Positions 8,890 through 17,764 of a DNA stretch of 64,000 bases are shown piece by piece (within the stretch, counting starts at the first letter, position 1; each line of letters opens with the position of its first letter). The DNA comes from Limisphaera sp049537155 (GTDB taxonomy: Bacteria; Verrucomicrobiota; Verrucomicrobiia; Limisphaerales; Limisphaeraceae). Below the pieces are notes generated by a model that searched no databases, was not told the DNA's origin, and saw only the letters and a program-made list of their open reading frames with translations. The stretch lies in NCBI RefSeq assembly GCF_049537155.1, contig NZ_JBMVQZ010000010.1:96053-160052 (forward strand), written 5' to 3'. Position numbers and translations under genes: made by a program.

Positions 8890-10434
8890 TCACCTCCCGC
8901 CGGCCGCCTGCCCCGCAAAATGCTCCGCCAGCGCAATGGCCTGAAACATCGCGGACGCCTTGTTGACCGTCTCCTGAAACTCCGCTTCCGGCTGCGAATC
9001 GTGTACCCAACCTCCCCCGGCCTGCACATACGCGCAGCCGTCCTTGAGGAGCGCCGTCCGAATGGTGATGCAGGTGTCCAGGTTGCCGTTGAACCCGAAG
9101 TACCCCACACAACCCGCATACGGCCCGCGCGTGGTCCCCTCCAGTTCGGCAATGATCTGCATCGCCCGGATCTTCGGCGCGCCACTGACCGTCCCGGCCG
9201 GAAACGTCGCCCGCATCAGATCGAACGGTGTCCGGCCGGCCGCCAACCGACCCTCCACCGACGACACAATGTGCATCACATGACTGTACCGCTCGATCAC
9301 CATCAGATCCTTCACCCGCACCGTCCCGTACTCGCAGACCCGGCCCAGATCGTTCCGTGCCAGGTCCACCAACATCACATGCTCCGCCCGTTCCTTCGGA
9401 TCCGCCAACAACTCAGCCTCCAACGCCGCGTCCTCCTCCGCGGTCCGCCCCCGGCGCCGCGTCCCCGCTATCGGCCGGATCTCCACCCGGCCTTCCTCGC
9501 AACGCACGTGGATCTCCGGCGACGCCCCCACCAACGCAAAGCCGTCCAGCTCCAGCAAGAACATGTACGGCGACGGGTTCACCGAACGAATCGCCCGGTA
9601 CACGTCCACCGCTCCCGCCCGCACCGGGGCCTGAAAACGTTGCGACCCCACCACCTGGATGATGTCCCCCGCCGTGATGTATTCCTTGGCCTTCCGCACG
9701 TGCGCCAGGAACGTCTCCCGTTCCATGTTGGAAACAAACGCCACGGGCGTCACCTCCCCCGGCAACACGCCCGGCCAGTGCCGAAGCGGCTGCGCCAACA
9801 GCGCCAGCAACCGTTCCACCTCCTCCACCGCCTCCTCGTACGCCGCATCCACAGCCGAGGGATCCTCCACCCACGCGTTCACCAGAACGGTCAGCGTCTG
9901 GGTCACCCGGTCGAAAATCAGCAACTGATCCGCCAGCACCAGATACAGGACGGGCGTCCCCAGCTCGTCCCGGGGCGGACGCGGCACCACCGATTCGATG
10001 TCGTGAATGAATTCGTACCCCACATACCCCACCGCGCCCCCGATGAACCGCGGCAAACCCGGGACCGTCACCGGACGAAACCGCGCCAGCACGCGCTCCA
10101 CAACCTCCAACCCGTCCCGCACCTCACCCGGCCCGGGCGTGCCACGCGCGCCCACCACCCGCCACACCCCGGCCGGCCGACCCCATTCACTCACCCGCAC
10201 CTCGTCCCCCACCTGCCGGATCACCATCCGCGGATTCGTCCCCACAAACGAGTACCGGCCCAGGTGTTCCCCACCCTCCACCGATTCGAACAGGAACGAT
10301 TCCCCCTGCCCGCGCAACTTGCGATACGCGGACAAGGGCGTCTCCAGATCCGCCAGCAACCGGCAGGTCACCGGAATCAGGTTCCCGGTCGCCGCCCACC
10401 GGCGAAACGTCTCCAAGTCAGGGGAAATGTGCAT
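8890..10434 (-). CDS. trpE: Anthranilate synthase component I
   Basis: 514 residues, standard for TrpE, which makes anthranilate from chorismate (with ammonia from TrpG glutaminase) as the first step of tryptophan synthesis. The N-terminal domain has the tryptophan feedback region SFLFESVEGGEHLGRYSFVG near residue 50. The chorismate-binding domain shows GASPEIHVRCEEG, IRPIAGTRRRG, FPAGTVSGAPKIRAM and YAGCVGYFGFNGNLD, in the expected order. Two adjacent starts exist, GTG at 10437 and ATG at 10434; I use the ATG. The 5' end overlaps the upstream membrane-protein gene by 17 bases, implying translational coupling. No trpG, trpD or leader-peptide attenuator is visible nearby. Confidence 0.95.
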   Translation of the reverse strand: MHISPDLETFRRWAATGNLIPVTCRLLADLETPLSAYRKLRGQGESFLFESVEGGEHLGRYSFVGTNPRMVIRQVGDEVRVSEWGRPAGVWRVVGARGTPGPGEVRDGLEVVERVLARFRPVTVPGLPRFIGGAVGYVGYEFIHDIESVVPRPPRDELGTPVLYLVLADQLLIFDRVTQTLTVLVNAWVEDPSAVDAAYEEAVEEVERLLALLAQPLRHWPGVLPGEVTPVAFVSNMERETFLAHVRKAKEYITAGDIIQVVGSQRFQAPVRAGAVDVYRAIRSVNPSPYMFLLELDGFALVGASPEIHVRCEEGRVEIRPIAGTRRRGRTAEEDAALEAELLADPKERAEHVMLVDLARNDLGRVCEYGTVRVKDLMVIERYSHVMHIVSSVEGRLAAGRTPFDLMRATFPAGTVSGAPKIRAMQIIAELEGTTRGPYAGCVGYFGFNGNLDTCITIRTALLKDGCAYVQAGGGWVHDSQPEAEFQETVNKASAMFQAIALAEHFAGQAAGGR

Positions 10435-10975
10435 CACGCGAGGTACCCGTCAGCCGGCCGCTGCGCCGCAGCCGGTAAATCCCCAACAACGTGTAAAACG
10501 CCACAGCCACCGCATACGCCACAATACCCATCCCGATGGCCAGCGGAATCAGCCGCCCCTCACTGAACCACACCACCGCCCCTCCCACCAGCGCCGTCAA
10601 AAACGTGTGCGCCGCCAGACAAAACAAATAAACCGAAATCCGCGTCTCCTGCACCCGTTCCACATGCCAGTCGCGATAGTTGTGTTCCCCCAGCGACCGC
10701 ATCAGCCAGGCGGATTGAAAATTCCGCGCCGCCACCATCACGCTGGCCGTCGCCACCACAATCGCCGCCAACGGCCACTGCGCCAGCACCAGGCACACCA
10801 GCCCGTTGACCCACAACCCCCACCGCCACCCCAGCCGTTTGGCAATCGGATTCCCCTCCAGAACCAGGTTCGGCGTCGCCACCCACGTGCTCAGAAAATC
10901 CGCCCCCCGGGCCAATACCAGGACCCCCAGCAGAATCCAGTATTCCCGGCTGCCAATCGGAACCTGATCCTCCAT
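10418..10975 (-). CDS. Predicted inner-membrane protein of unknown function
   Basis: 185 residues with four to five hydrophobic segments (roughly residues 11-30, 50-85, 117-137, 141-165) and a basic C-terminus. WILLGVLVLARGADFLSTWVATPNLVLEGNPIAK at the N-terminus, in pieces, and LGEHNYRDWHVERVQETRIS in the middle recur as conserved-looking polar stretches. I do not recognise a characterised family; a resemblance to small DUF5658-like membrane proteins is possible but uncertain. It lies between hisI (58 bases upstream) and trpE, which its 3' end overlaps by 17 bases, so it is transcribed with amino-acid biosynthesis genes, though nothing ties it to them functionally. Confidence 0.72.
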   Translation of the reverse strand: MEDQVPIGSREYWILLGVLVLARGADFLSTWVATPNLVLEGNPIAKRLGWRWGLWVNGLVCLVLAQWPLAAIVVATASVMVAARNFQSAWLMRSLGEHNYRDWHVERVQETRISVYLFCLAAHTFLTALVGGAVVWFSEGRLIPLAIGMGIVAYAVAVAFYTLLGIYRLRRSGRLTGTSRDAHFP

Positions 10976-11033
10976 GGATGAGCCGGTGTCCTCGGCCGCG
11001 CGCAGTTCCCCGCCAGCCCCGCACCGCGCACGG

Positions 11034-11423
11034 CTACTTCTTCCCGTAAATCTTTTCCGGCCTCTCCAACTGCGGTTCGGTTATCCGGAACCCCTCCCCG
11101 CGCCCGGTCATGGACCGGAAAAAACACGACCGATAACCCTCGTGACAGGCCGCGCCCACCTGCTCCACCTGAATCAGCAGCGTGTCGCCGTCACAGTCGA
11201 ACGCGATGTCCTTCACCCGCTGCACGTGCCCGCTGCTCTCCCCCTTCATCCAGAACTTCTGACGCGAGCGACTCCAGAAATGGGTCAACCCGGTCTCGAT
11301 CGTCTTCTCCAACGAGGCCCGGTTCATCCACGCCATCATCAGCACCCGACCCGTCTCGGCGTCCTGAATGATCGCCGGAATCAGGCCGTTGCCATCGAAC
11401 TTCAATTGGTCGTAAAAGCTCAT
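11034..11423 (-). CDS. hisI: Phosphoribosyl-AMP cyclohydrolase
   Basis: 129 residues, the monofunctional HisI form without the HisE pyrophosphohydrolase domain. It opens the adenine ring of PR-AMP in the third step of histidine synthesis. Motifs: VLMMAWMNRASLEKTIETG, THFWSRSRQKFWMKGESSGH, and the zinc/magnesium site FDCDGDTLLIQVEQVGAACH with Asp-Cys-Asp-Gly-Asp and a downstream HEGYRSCFFR cysteine. The start at 11423 (MSFYDQLKF) follows a good GAGGGAAC ribosome-binding site; 13 extra codons are open upstream but look random. It is first in the run hisI-membrane protein-trpE-ykgJ. No other his genes are in the window. Confidence 0.95.
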   Translation of the reverse strand: MSFYDQLKFDGNGLIPAIIQDAETGRVLMMAWMNRASLEKTIETGLTHFWSRSRQKFWMKGESSGHVQRVKDIAFDCDGDTLLIQVEQVGAACHEGYRSCFFRSMTGRGEGFRITEPQLERPEKIYGKK

Positions 11424-11600
11424 CGGTTCCCTCAAAGTCCGTCGTGCACTCCAGCCTATCACAATCCACGGGGCTCACCACGAAAAAGTGCAACCGGGGC
11501 AGCCGCCCGAATCCCAAACCTCCGGCCCCCCACACCGCACCACCCATCCCCCGGCCGCACCCCGACCCTCCCTCCACCCGCGTCCGTGAAGCCGCGCCGG

Positions 11601-12695
11601 TCACGGCCCCCACTGAACCCGCAAACGACCGAACCTTGTCGTCACACCCGCCCGACTCTCCACGTCCCGAAACGTCACCGTCTTGCGACCGTCGCCCGGC
11701 ACCGGATCGCTCTCCGTCCGCCCGGCCGCCGTCGCATCCGCGAAGCTCAAATCCGGGGAAAGCTCCAAAGTCAACTCCAGCCCCGGATCGTCGTCCCGCA
11801 CCTCCACGGTCCATACCAGCCGGCCTTCCCCATCAAAACCCGGCACTCCCCACAACGGCGCATTGGCCTCACGCGGGTTCGTCCGCATCGCATACTCGGC
11901 CGCATTGCTCAGACCGTCCCCGTCAGGATCCGCCTCCGGTGCCGCCACCGCCGACTCCTCCGGCAACGTGAAGTAAAGCCGTTGCCACCCCTCAAACCGC
12001 GCCACCACCTGCAACGTGTAGGTCAAACGCGCCGTCTGCGCGGGCGTCCCGCTGTCCCTCACCTCCACCGTCACCGTCACGGGTCCTGCCGCTCCCTCCG
12101 GAGGCACGCCCGCCACCCTGCCACCGCCCGAGACGGTCAACCAATCCGGCCCTTCGACCTTGGCAAAGGTCAGCCTCTGACACGCATTCGAATCCTTCGC
12201 CACAGCCTGGTATTCGTAGGGGAGCCCCTGAACCGCCAGCGTGACCGGCTCACCCTCGAATATCGGCACCGCATTGGGCTGCCGGCTGGTCGCCACACCG
12301 GGATTGCTCACCGTCCAACCCGGCACCGGCTGGCCGTCCCCGTCGGGATCTCCCAACTCCTCGCCGTTGCAATAACCGTCCCCGTCCGAATCCTCCGCCG
12401 CCAACGACGCACTCCAGAACGGTATCGGCGCCGGTGATCCCCCGATGATCTGAAACACCCGGTTGCCAAACGGTGTCCGCGGCCCGCCGCCGGCGGGATT
12501 CACATGACAATTCGCACACCGGAACACCTGACCGTTCGGCAACTGGTTCACCCGAAAATCTCGCGCACCCAATCGCGCACCCTCCATCTCCCCCATCACC
12601 AGCAGGCAGCCCAACCCCAGCCAACCGACGCGACCCAACCCTGCGCGCCGCGCGCCCCTCACGACATGAGAGAACCGAAGGACCATGTTCAACAT
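11601..12695 (-). CDS. Secreted protein with one CxxCH haem-type motif and calcium-binding-like repeats
   Basis: 364 residues from the ATG at 12695 (a second ATG three codons on is possible). An N-terminal basic stretch and hydrophobic segment (LGRVGWLGLGCLLVMG) form a likely signal peptide. Mature residues carry FRCANCHVNPAGGGPRTPFG, a CxxCH covalent-haem motif as in cytochrome-c-like proteins. Two aspartate-rich loops, DSDGDGYCNGEELGDPDGDG and DPDGDGLSNAAEYAMRTNP, look like thrombospondin type 3/calcium-binding repeats. Between them is an Ig-like putative domain (VKVEGPDWLTVSGGGRVAG-type strand pattern). Likely exported, possibly surface or periplasmic electron-carrying or structural protein. 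The stop is about 180 bases beyond the hisI start, and the gene is divergent from nuoA. Function unknown. Confidence 0.7.
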   Translation of the reverse strand: MLNMVLRFSHVVRGARRAGLGRVGWLGLGCLLVMGEMEGARLGARDFRVNQLPNGQVFRCANCHVNPAGGGPRTPFGNRVFQIIGGSPAPIPFWSASLAAEDSDGDGYCNGEELGDPDGDGQPVPGWTVSNPGVATSRQPNAVPIFEGEPVTLAVQGLPYEYQAVAKDSNACQRLTFAKVEGPDWLTVSGGGRVAGVPPEGAAGPVTVTVEVRDSGTPAQTARLTYTLQVVARFEGWQRLYFTLPEESAVAAPEADPDGDGLSNAAEYAMRTNPREANAPLWGVPGFDGEGRLVWTVEVRDDDPGLELTLELSPDLSFADATAAGRTESDPVPGDGRKTVTFRDVESRAGVTTRFGRLRVQWGP

Positions 12696-12950
12696 GACTA
12701 AAACTCTGAGCTGTCCGACCGGCTTGGTCAACAACCGCCCCCAGCCGCTCCCAAACCACGCAATCCCCGGACAACCGGGCACCCCCGCCGGACATCCGTC
12801 CCGTTGCGCCACCCGACCCGTTCCGAGTCCCCGTTCCGCGCCGCCGCCTCTCGCCGGCTCGCAACCACGACCGTCCGGTCCGTGTCCCCTCGTTTCCGGC
12901 ACCCCACCGGCAAGCCGCGCGGCCGCATGAAAGGAACCCGGGTGCCGGAC

Positions 12951-12980
12951 TTGCCACACTCACCGGCCTGCCGGTAGTTT
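12951..12980 (+). promoter_or_regulatory. Candidate sigma70-type promoter of nuoA
   Basis: TTGCCA at 12951-12956, an 18-base spacer and TAGTTT at 12975-12980. The ATG of nuoA begins only 8 bases after the -10 element, so a normal transcription start would give an essentially leaderless mRNA. By eye only. Confidence 0.4.
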
Positions 12981-12988
12981 TCCCGTCA

Positions 12989-13384
12989 ATGCAAACGGCG
13001 TCGCAACTGCAACAATATTGGGGCGTTCTGGTGCTGCTCGTGCTGGCCATCACGGCCGTCGGAGGCATGATCCTGCTTTCCTTTCTGCTCGGCAAACGCG
13101 CACGGCGCACCCGCATCAAGGACACTCCCTACGAGTGCGGCATGATCCCCGCCCCGGAGGGTCCCGGCCGGCTCAGTATCCGCTTTTACCTCGTGGCGGT
13201 GCTGTTCCTGCTGTTCGACATCGAAGTCGTCTTCCTCTACCCATGGGCCGTGGTTTACCGCGAGATGCTGGCCGAACCGGCCACGCGCGCCCTGGTGTTC
13301 GGGGGCATTCTCCCTTTCCTGGTCCTGCTGGGCATCGGCCTTCTCTATGAAGTGAAAAAGCGCGGATTCGATTGGCAGACCTGA
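12989..13384 (+). CDS. nuoA: NADH-quinone oxidoreductase subunit A (NuoA/NdhC)
   Basis: 131 residues with three membrane helices, the normal shape of complex I subunit A. The first loop has the family signature DTPYECGMIPAPEGPGRLSIRFY, which I quote here in part: KDTPYECGMIP, then RFYLVAVLFLLFDIEVVFLYPWA in the second helix with the conserved acidic FDIEVVF. It lies in the membrane arm near the quinone site. It is isolated here: the following gene is a phosphohexomutase, and no other nuo gene is in the window, so complex I genes are split in this genome or this is one of two copies. No Shine-Dalgarno is evident before the ATG. Confidence 0.93.
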   Translation: MQTASQLQQYWGVLVLLVLAITAVGGMILLSFLLGKRARRTRIKDTPYECGMIPAPEGPGRLSIRFYLVAVLFLLFDIEVVFLYPWAVVYREMLAEPATRALVFGGILPFLVLLGIGLLYEVKKRGFDWQT

Positions 13385-13436
13385 GCCCGTCTTGCGGCCC
13401 GGTTTTCCACGGATCCATTCGCTGCAAACTCCATCC

Positions 13437-14873
13437 ATGGCCACCACGATCAAATTCGGCACCAGCGGCTGGCGCGGCATCATCGCGCAGGATTTCACCT
13501 TCGACAACGTGCGCCTGGCCACCCGCGGCATCGCGGACTATCTGCTGGCCGAGCGCCAGCGGGACGATTCTCCACTGAAGGACCGCCGGCCGGTCGTGAT
13601 CCTCGCCCACGACACCCGCTTCCTCGGACGCGAGTTCGCCCTCGCCGCGGCTGAGGTGCTGGCCGATGCCGGGCTCGAACCCCTTCTCTGCAACCGCGAC
13701 ACACCCACACCCGTCGTCGCCCACAACATCCGGATACGCCACGCCCTGGGCGGGATCAACTTCACCGCCAGCCACAACCCGGCCGAGTACCAGGGCCTGA
13801 AGTTTTCACCCTTCAACGGCGCGCCCGCACCACCCGAGGTTACCAGCCGGATCGAACAAGCCATCGCCCGACGCCAGGCCGAAGGCTGGTCGTTCCGCGG
13901 ATCGGTCGTCGGCACCTACCGATGCCCCACCTTCGACCCCCAGCCGGCCTACTTTCGCCAGATCCGCCGGCTGGTGGACATGGAGGTCATCGGCCGGCGC
14001 CGGCTGAAGGTGGCTGTCAACGTCTGCCATGGCACCGGGCGCGGATACCTGGACCGGCTCCTGCGAGAGGCCGGAGCCCGGGTGACCGTGCTCAATGAAA
14101 AGCCCGATCCGCTCTTTGGCGGGCATCATCCCGAACCCGACGCAGCCGGCATGGCCGAGGTCAGCAAACTGGTCCGCGCCGGCAAGGCCAGACTCGGTCT
14201 GGGCACCGACGGCGACGCCGACCGGTTTGGCGTGGTGGATGCGGACGGCCGGTGGCTCACCCCCAACCAGGTCCTGGTCCTCACCCTCTACCACCTCGTC
14301 CAAAACCGCGGTTGGAAAGGCAGCGTGGTGCGTACCGTCCCCACCAGCCATCAGGTGGACGCCGTGGCCGCCCTCTTCGGCGTGAAGGTCCATGAAACGC
14401 CCGTCGGCTTCAAATACATCGGCGCCCTCATGGAAAGCGAACCGGTGGTCGTCGGCGGGGAAGAATCCGGCGGACTCAGCATCCGCGGCCACGTCCCGGA
14501 AAAGGACGGCATCCTCGCCTGCCTCCTCATGGCCGAGCTGGTCGCCACCGAAAACCGCTCCCTGGGCCGCATCCTGGCCGACCTCGAAAAAAAGACGGGG
14601 CCGTTCCACACCGAGCGACTCAACATCCGCATCGTACCCGAACAAAAAGAGGCCATTCTCCGGCGCCTGGCAGCAGGTCTGGACCGGATCGGCCCCTTCC
14701 GGGTCGAACAATTCGTCACCACGGACGGCTACAAATTCCTTCTGCCCGACCAGGAATGGGTCGCCTTCCGCGCCAGTGGCACCGAGCCCATGGTCCGCTG
14801 CTACATCGAGGCGCGCTCCCGATCCCATCTGGCGCGGCTCCGCAAGGCCTGCCAGGAACTGCTGAAACTCTGA
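13437..14873 (+). CDS. Alpha-D-phosphohexomutase (phosphoglucomutase/phosphomannomutase)
   Basis: 478 residues. The four-domain phosphohexomutase layout is visible: FGTSGWRG at residues 8-14, catalytic phosphoserine loop TASHN at 110-114 (Ser112), the metal-binding loop GTDGDADRFG, the sugar-binding loop GGEESGG, and the C-terminal phosphate-binding RASGTEPMVR. It moves phosphate between C1 and C6 of glucose, mannose or glucosamine. Spacing and the GEESGG loop agree better with phosphoglucomutase/phosphomannomutase than with GlmM, but I would not choose a single substrate. The start at 13437 (MATTIKFGTSG) is preferred over an upstream TTG. It follows nuoA by 52 bases. Confidence 0.92.
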   Translation: MATTIKFGTSGWRGIIAQDFTFDNVRLATRGIADYLLAERQRDDSPLKDRRPVVILAHDTRFLGREFALAAAEVLADAGLEPLLCNRDTPTPVVAHNIRIRHALGGINFTASHNPAEYQGLKFSPFNGAPAPPEVTSRIEQAIARRQAEGWSFRGSVVGTYRCPTFDPQPAYFRQIRRLVDMEVIGRRRLKVAVNVCHGTGRGYLDRLLREAGARVTVLNEKPDPLFGGHHPEPDAAGMAEVSKLVRAGKARLGLGTDGDADRFGVVDADGRWLTPNQVLVLTLYHLVQNRGWKGSVVRTVPTSHQVDAVAALFGVKVHETPVGFKYIGALMESEPVVVGGEESGGLSIRGHVPEKDGILACLLMAELVATENRSLGRILADLEKKTGPFHTERLNIRIVPEQKEAILRRLAAGLDRIGPFRVEQFVTTDGYKFLLPDQEWVAFRASGTEPMVRCYIEARSRSHLARLRKACQELLKL

Positions 14874-14964
14874 CCCTGCGCAGGGCCGCCCCGTGGCACC
14901 GCGGGGGATTTTGCACAAGCCGCCCCGGGCCCGGCGATGCGCCGGCCTTTTCGAATTTGCCCGC

Positions 14965-14993
14965 TTGACAACCCCCATCGGCAGGACTAACGG
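14965..14993 (+). promoter_or_regulatory. Candidate sigma70-type promoter of the molybdenum hydroxylase operon
   Basis: TTGACA at 14965-14970, a 17-base spacer and TAACGG at 14988-14993, 32 bases before the ATG of the Fe-S subunit gene. The -35 is a perfect consensus; the -10 is weak. Confidence 0.45.
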
Positions 14994-15025
14994 GGAGAGC
15001 GGATAACGAAGCAACCGTCCCAACC

Positions 15026-15682
15026 ATGAAAGGATCCGAAACACCGTCCACCGGTCGGCTTTCCCGCCGCGATTTCTTCAAAGGTCTGGGCACCACCGCC
15101 CTTGCCGCCGCGGCTTCCCAGGCCGAATCGGTCGCCCAGGAACTTCAGAAGATCAACGCCGAAAAAATCCTGGGCCCCGGCCCGGTGCCCGTCACCCTCA
15201 AGGTCAACGGAAAAACCCACAAGCTCGAGCTCGAACCCCGTGTGACCCTGCTCGACGCCCTGCGCAACCACCTGGGCCTCACCGGGCCCAAGGAAGGTTG
15301 CGACCGCGCCTCCTGCGGCGCGTGCACCGTGTGGCTCGACGGCACGGCGATCTACGCCTGCCAAAAACTCGCCATTGACGCCCAGGGCCACGACATCACC
15401 ACCATTGAAGGCCTCACCCCCGACGGCCGCCTGACGCCTGTGCAGCGCGCCTTCGTGGAACGTGACGCCCTGCAGTGCGGCTATTGTACCCCCGGGTTCG
15501 TCATGAGTGTCTCGGCACTGCTGCGGAAAAACCCGCGGCCCACCGTGGAAGACGTGCGCCATGCCTGTGCCGGCAACCTCTGCCGCTGCGGCACTCATCC
15601 GCGCATCCTGGAGGCGGCGCTCGTCGCCGCCGGTCTGCCCCCTGTCTCCACCACCCGTACGGAGGTGATCCACCATGTCTGA
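15026..15682 (+). CDS. Molybdenum hydroxylase 2Fe-2S subunit with Tat signal (xanthine/aldehyde dehydrogenase small subunit)
   Basis: 218 residues. A twin-arginine signal, LSRRDFFKGLG at residues 12-22 followed by an alanine-rich hydrophobic stretch, precedes a plant-type ferredoxin domain with cluster cysteines 92, 97, 100 and 112 (GCDRASCGACTVW), then a helical domain with the second cluster (CGYCTPG at 151-157; CAGNLCRCG at 181-189). This is the electron-transfer subunit of the xanthine oxidase family. A Tat signal on only this subunit is the arrangement of the periplasmic aldehyde oxidoreductase PaoABC, whose other subunits are carried along. It overlaps the start of the large subunit by 8 bases. 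Confidence 0.92.
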   Translation: MKGSETPSTGRLSRRDFFKGLGTTALAAAASQAESVAQELQKINAEKILGPGPVPVTLKVNGKTHKLELEPRVTLLDALRNHLGLTGPKEGCDRASCGACTVWLDGTAIYACQKLAIDAQGHDITTIEGLTPDGRLTPVQRAFVERDALQCGYCTPGFVMSVSALLRKNPRPTVEDVRHACAGNLCRCGTHPRILEAALVAAGLPPVSTTRTEVIHHV

Positions 15683-17759
15683 GTGGCCCGCCCAACCCAA
15701 GGTTCTCGGCACCCGTGTCCCGCGGGTGGACGGCCCGGCCAAAGTCACCGGCCAGGCCCGTTACTCGTCCGACATCCAGGCGCCCGGCCTGCTGATCGGC
15801 ATGATCCTGCGGTCGCCCTGGCCCGCCGCCCGGATCCAACGCATCAACCTCGAAAAGGCCCGGCAGATGCCCGGCATCAAGGCCGCAGTGGCCGTCCAGG
15901 AGGGCCCCCGCGTCGTCCGTTACTACGGCGAGGAACTGGCCGCCGTTGCCGGCGTCAGCCGTCAAGCCTGCGAAGACGCCCTGCGCGCCATCGAGGTGGA
16001 GGCGGAACCCCTGCCGTTCGTGGTGCGCGAAGAAGACGCGCGCAAACCGGATGCCCCGCGCGTGTGGGAACAAGCCCCCAACATGCCCCCTCCACGCGTA
16101 CGCGAGGAAGGCAACGTGGACGAGGCCCTCAAAGAGTGCGCCGCGGTCATCGAAGGTTTCTACACAACCTCCGTCCAGCTCCACCACCCCATGGAGACCC
16201 ACGGCGGCACCGTTCGATGGGACGACGAAGGTGTCACGGCATGGATCTCCACCCAGGGTATCTTCAGTGTGCGTGACGGCCTGGCCGGCGCCCTCCGACT
16301 CGACCAAAGCAAGGTCCGGGTCGTCACCGAGTACATGGGCGGCGGGTTCGGATCGAAATTCGGGCCCGGCGTCGAAGGCGTCCTGGCGGCGCGTCTGGCC
16401 AGGGAAGCCGGGGCACCCGTGCGACTGATGCTTTCGCGGTTCGAAGAAGCGCTCGCCGTGGGCAACCGCCCGTCCAGCTTCCAACGCATCAGGCTTGGCG
16501 CCAAGGCAGATGGCACCCTCCACGTCTTCGACTACGAGAACTATGGCACGGCCGGCGTCGGCGCCGGCCAGGCCACCGAAGGCGGTGGTGGCGGGGCGGA
16601 CCTGCCCATGCCCTACATCTACCGGGTGCCCAACCGGCGCATCAAACAAACCACCGTCGCCGTCAACGCCGGTTCCTCCCGTGCCTTCCGTGCCCCGGGT
16701 CATCCCGTCGCCTCGTTCGGAATGGAGTCCGCCATGGACGACCTGGCGGTGAAGCTGGGCATGGATCCCTTGGAGCTCCGCATCAAGAACGATCCCAGCG
16801 AGATTCGCCAGCGGGAGTACCGGATCGGTGCCGAACGTTTCGGTTGGAAGGAGAAGTACCGCAAACCCGGCAGTTCACCCGGGCCGATCAAAGTGGGCGT
16901 GGGAGTGGCCAGCGCCACCTGGGGCGGCGGCGGCAGTTCCCGGACCCAGGGCGAAATCCAGATCAATCCGGACGGCACGGTGGAAGTCCGGCTCGGCGTG
17001 CAGGACATCGGCACCGGCACGCGCACCGTGGCAGCCGTCACCGCGGCGGAAGTGCTGGGGCTCGCGCCCGACCAGGTCACCGTGAAGATCGGCGACACCC
17101 GTTACCCGCCCGGTCCCGGCAGCGGCGGCAGTGTCACTGCGGCTTCGGTGGCGCCCACCGTGTACGACGTCTGCACGCGCGCACTCGAGGAACTCCAGAA
17201 ACAGACCGGCCTGCCGGACGTTCGTGGCGAGAACTGGCGGGCGGCCTGCAAGAAACTCGGCGTAACACCCTTGGTGGTCCAGGGCCGCTGGCGCGAAGGC
17301 CTCTCCTCCAGCGGCGTGGGAGGCGTGCAATTCGCCGAGGTCGCCGTGGACACCGAAACCGGGCTGGTCACCGTCAGGAAAATCGTGGTCGTGCAGGACT
17401 GCGGTCTCATCGTGGATCCGTTGACCGCCGAAAGCCAGGTCAACGGGGGCGTCATCATGGGCATCGGCCTGGCGCTCTACGAGGAACGCGTCATGGACTG
17501 GCAGTCCGGCGTGGTGCTCAACCCCAATTTCGAAACCTACAAACTCCCCGGCATCGCAGACGTGCCGGAGATCGACATCGTCCTGATCAACATGCCCGAG
17601 CGCGGCGTCATCGGCCTCGGCGAACCGGTGCACATCCCCACCGCAGCCGCCATCGCCAACGCCGTCGCCAACGCCCTGGGCGTGCGGGTCAACAGCCTGC
17701 CCATTACGCCCCGCAAGGTCCTGGCCGCCCTCGGCAAGGTCCCCACCGCCAAAGCCTGA
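15675..17759 (+). CDS. Molybdenum hydroxylase large subunit, molybdopterin-cytosine-dinucleotide binding
   Basis: 694 residues. It carries the Mo-cofactor site: YMGGGFGSKFGPG, SSRAFRAPGHPVASFGMES with the arginine loop near the substrate, and the C-terminal GLGEPVHIPTAAAIANA whose glutamate is the catalytic base in this family. The length is shorter than xanthine dehydrogenase XdhB (about 770) and close to PaoC/YagR (about 730). It starts 8 bases before the Fe-S subunit stop and ends 5 bases before the FAD subunit, so the three are one translation-coupled operon. It oxidises an aldehyde, purine or N-heterocycle; the substrate cannot be deduced. Export with the Tat-bearing small subunit is likely by analogy. 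Confidence 0.93.
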   Translation: MSEWPAQPKVLGTRVPRVDGPAKVTGQARYSSDIQAPGLLIGMILRSPWPAARIQRINLEKARQMPGIKAAVAVQEGPRVVRYYGEELAAVAGVSRQACEDALRAIEVEAEPLPFVVREEDARKPDAPRVWEQAPNMPPPRVREEGNVDEALKECAAVIEGFYTTSVQLHHPMETHGGTVRWDDEGVTAWISTQGIFSVRDGLAGALRLDQSKVRVVTEYMGGGFGSKFGPGVEGVLAARLAREAGAPVRLMLSRFEEALAVGNRPSSFQRIRLGAKADGTLHVFDYENYGTAGVGAGQATEGGGGGADLPMPYIYRVPNRRIKQTTVAVNAGSSRAFRAPGHPVASFGMESAMDDLAVKLGMDPLELRIKNDPSEIRQREYRIGAERFGWKEKYRKPGSSPGPIKVGVGVASATWGGGGSSRTQGEIQINPDGTVEVRLGVQDIGTGTRTVAAVTAAEVLGLAPDQVTVKIGDTRYPPGPGSGGSVTAASVAPTVYDVCTRALEELQKQTGLPDVRGENWRAACKKLGVTPLVVQGRWREGLSSSGVGGVQFAEVAVDTETGLVTVRKIVVVQDCGLIVDPLTAESQVNGGVIMGIGLALYEERVMDWQSGVVLNPNFETYKLPGIADVPEIDIVLINMPERGVIGLGEPVHIPTAAAIANAVANALGVRVNSLPITPRKVLAALGKVPTAKA

Positions 17760-17764
17760 ATCGC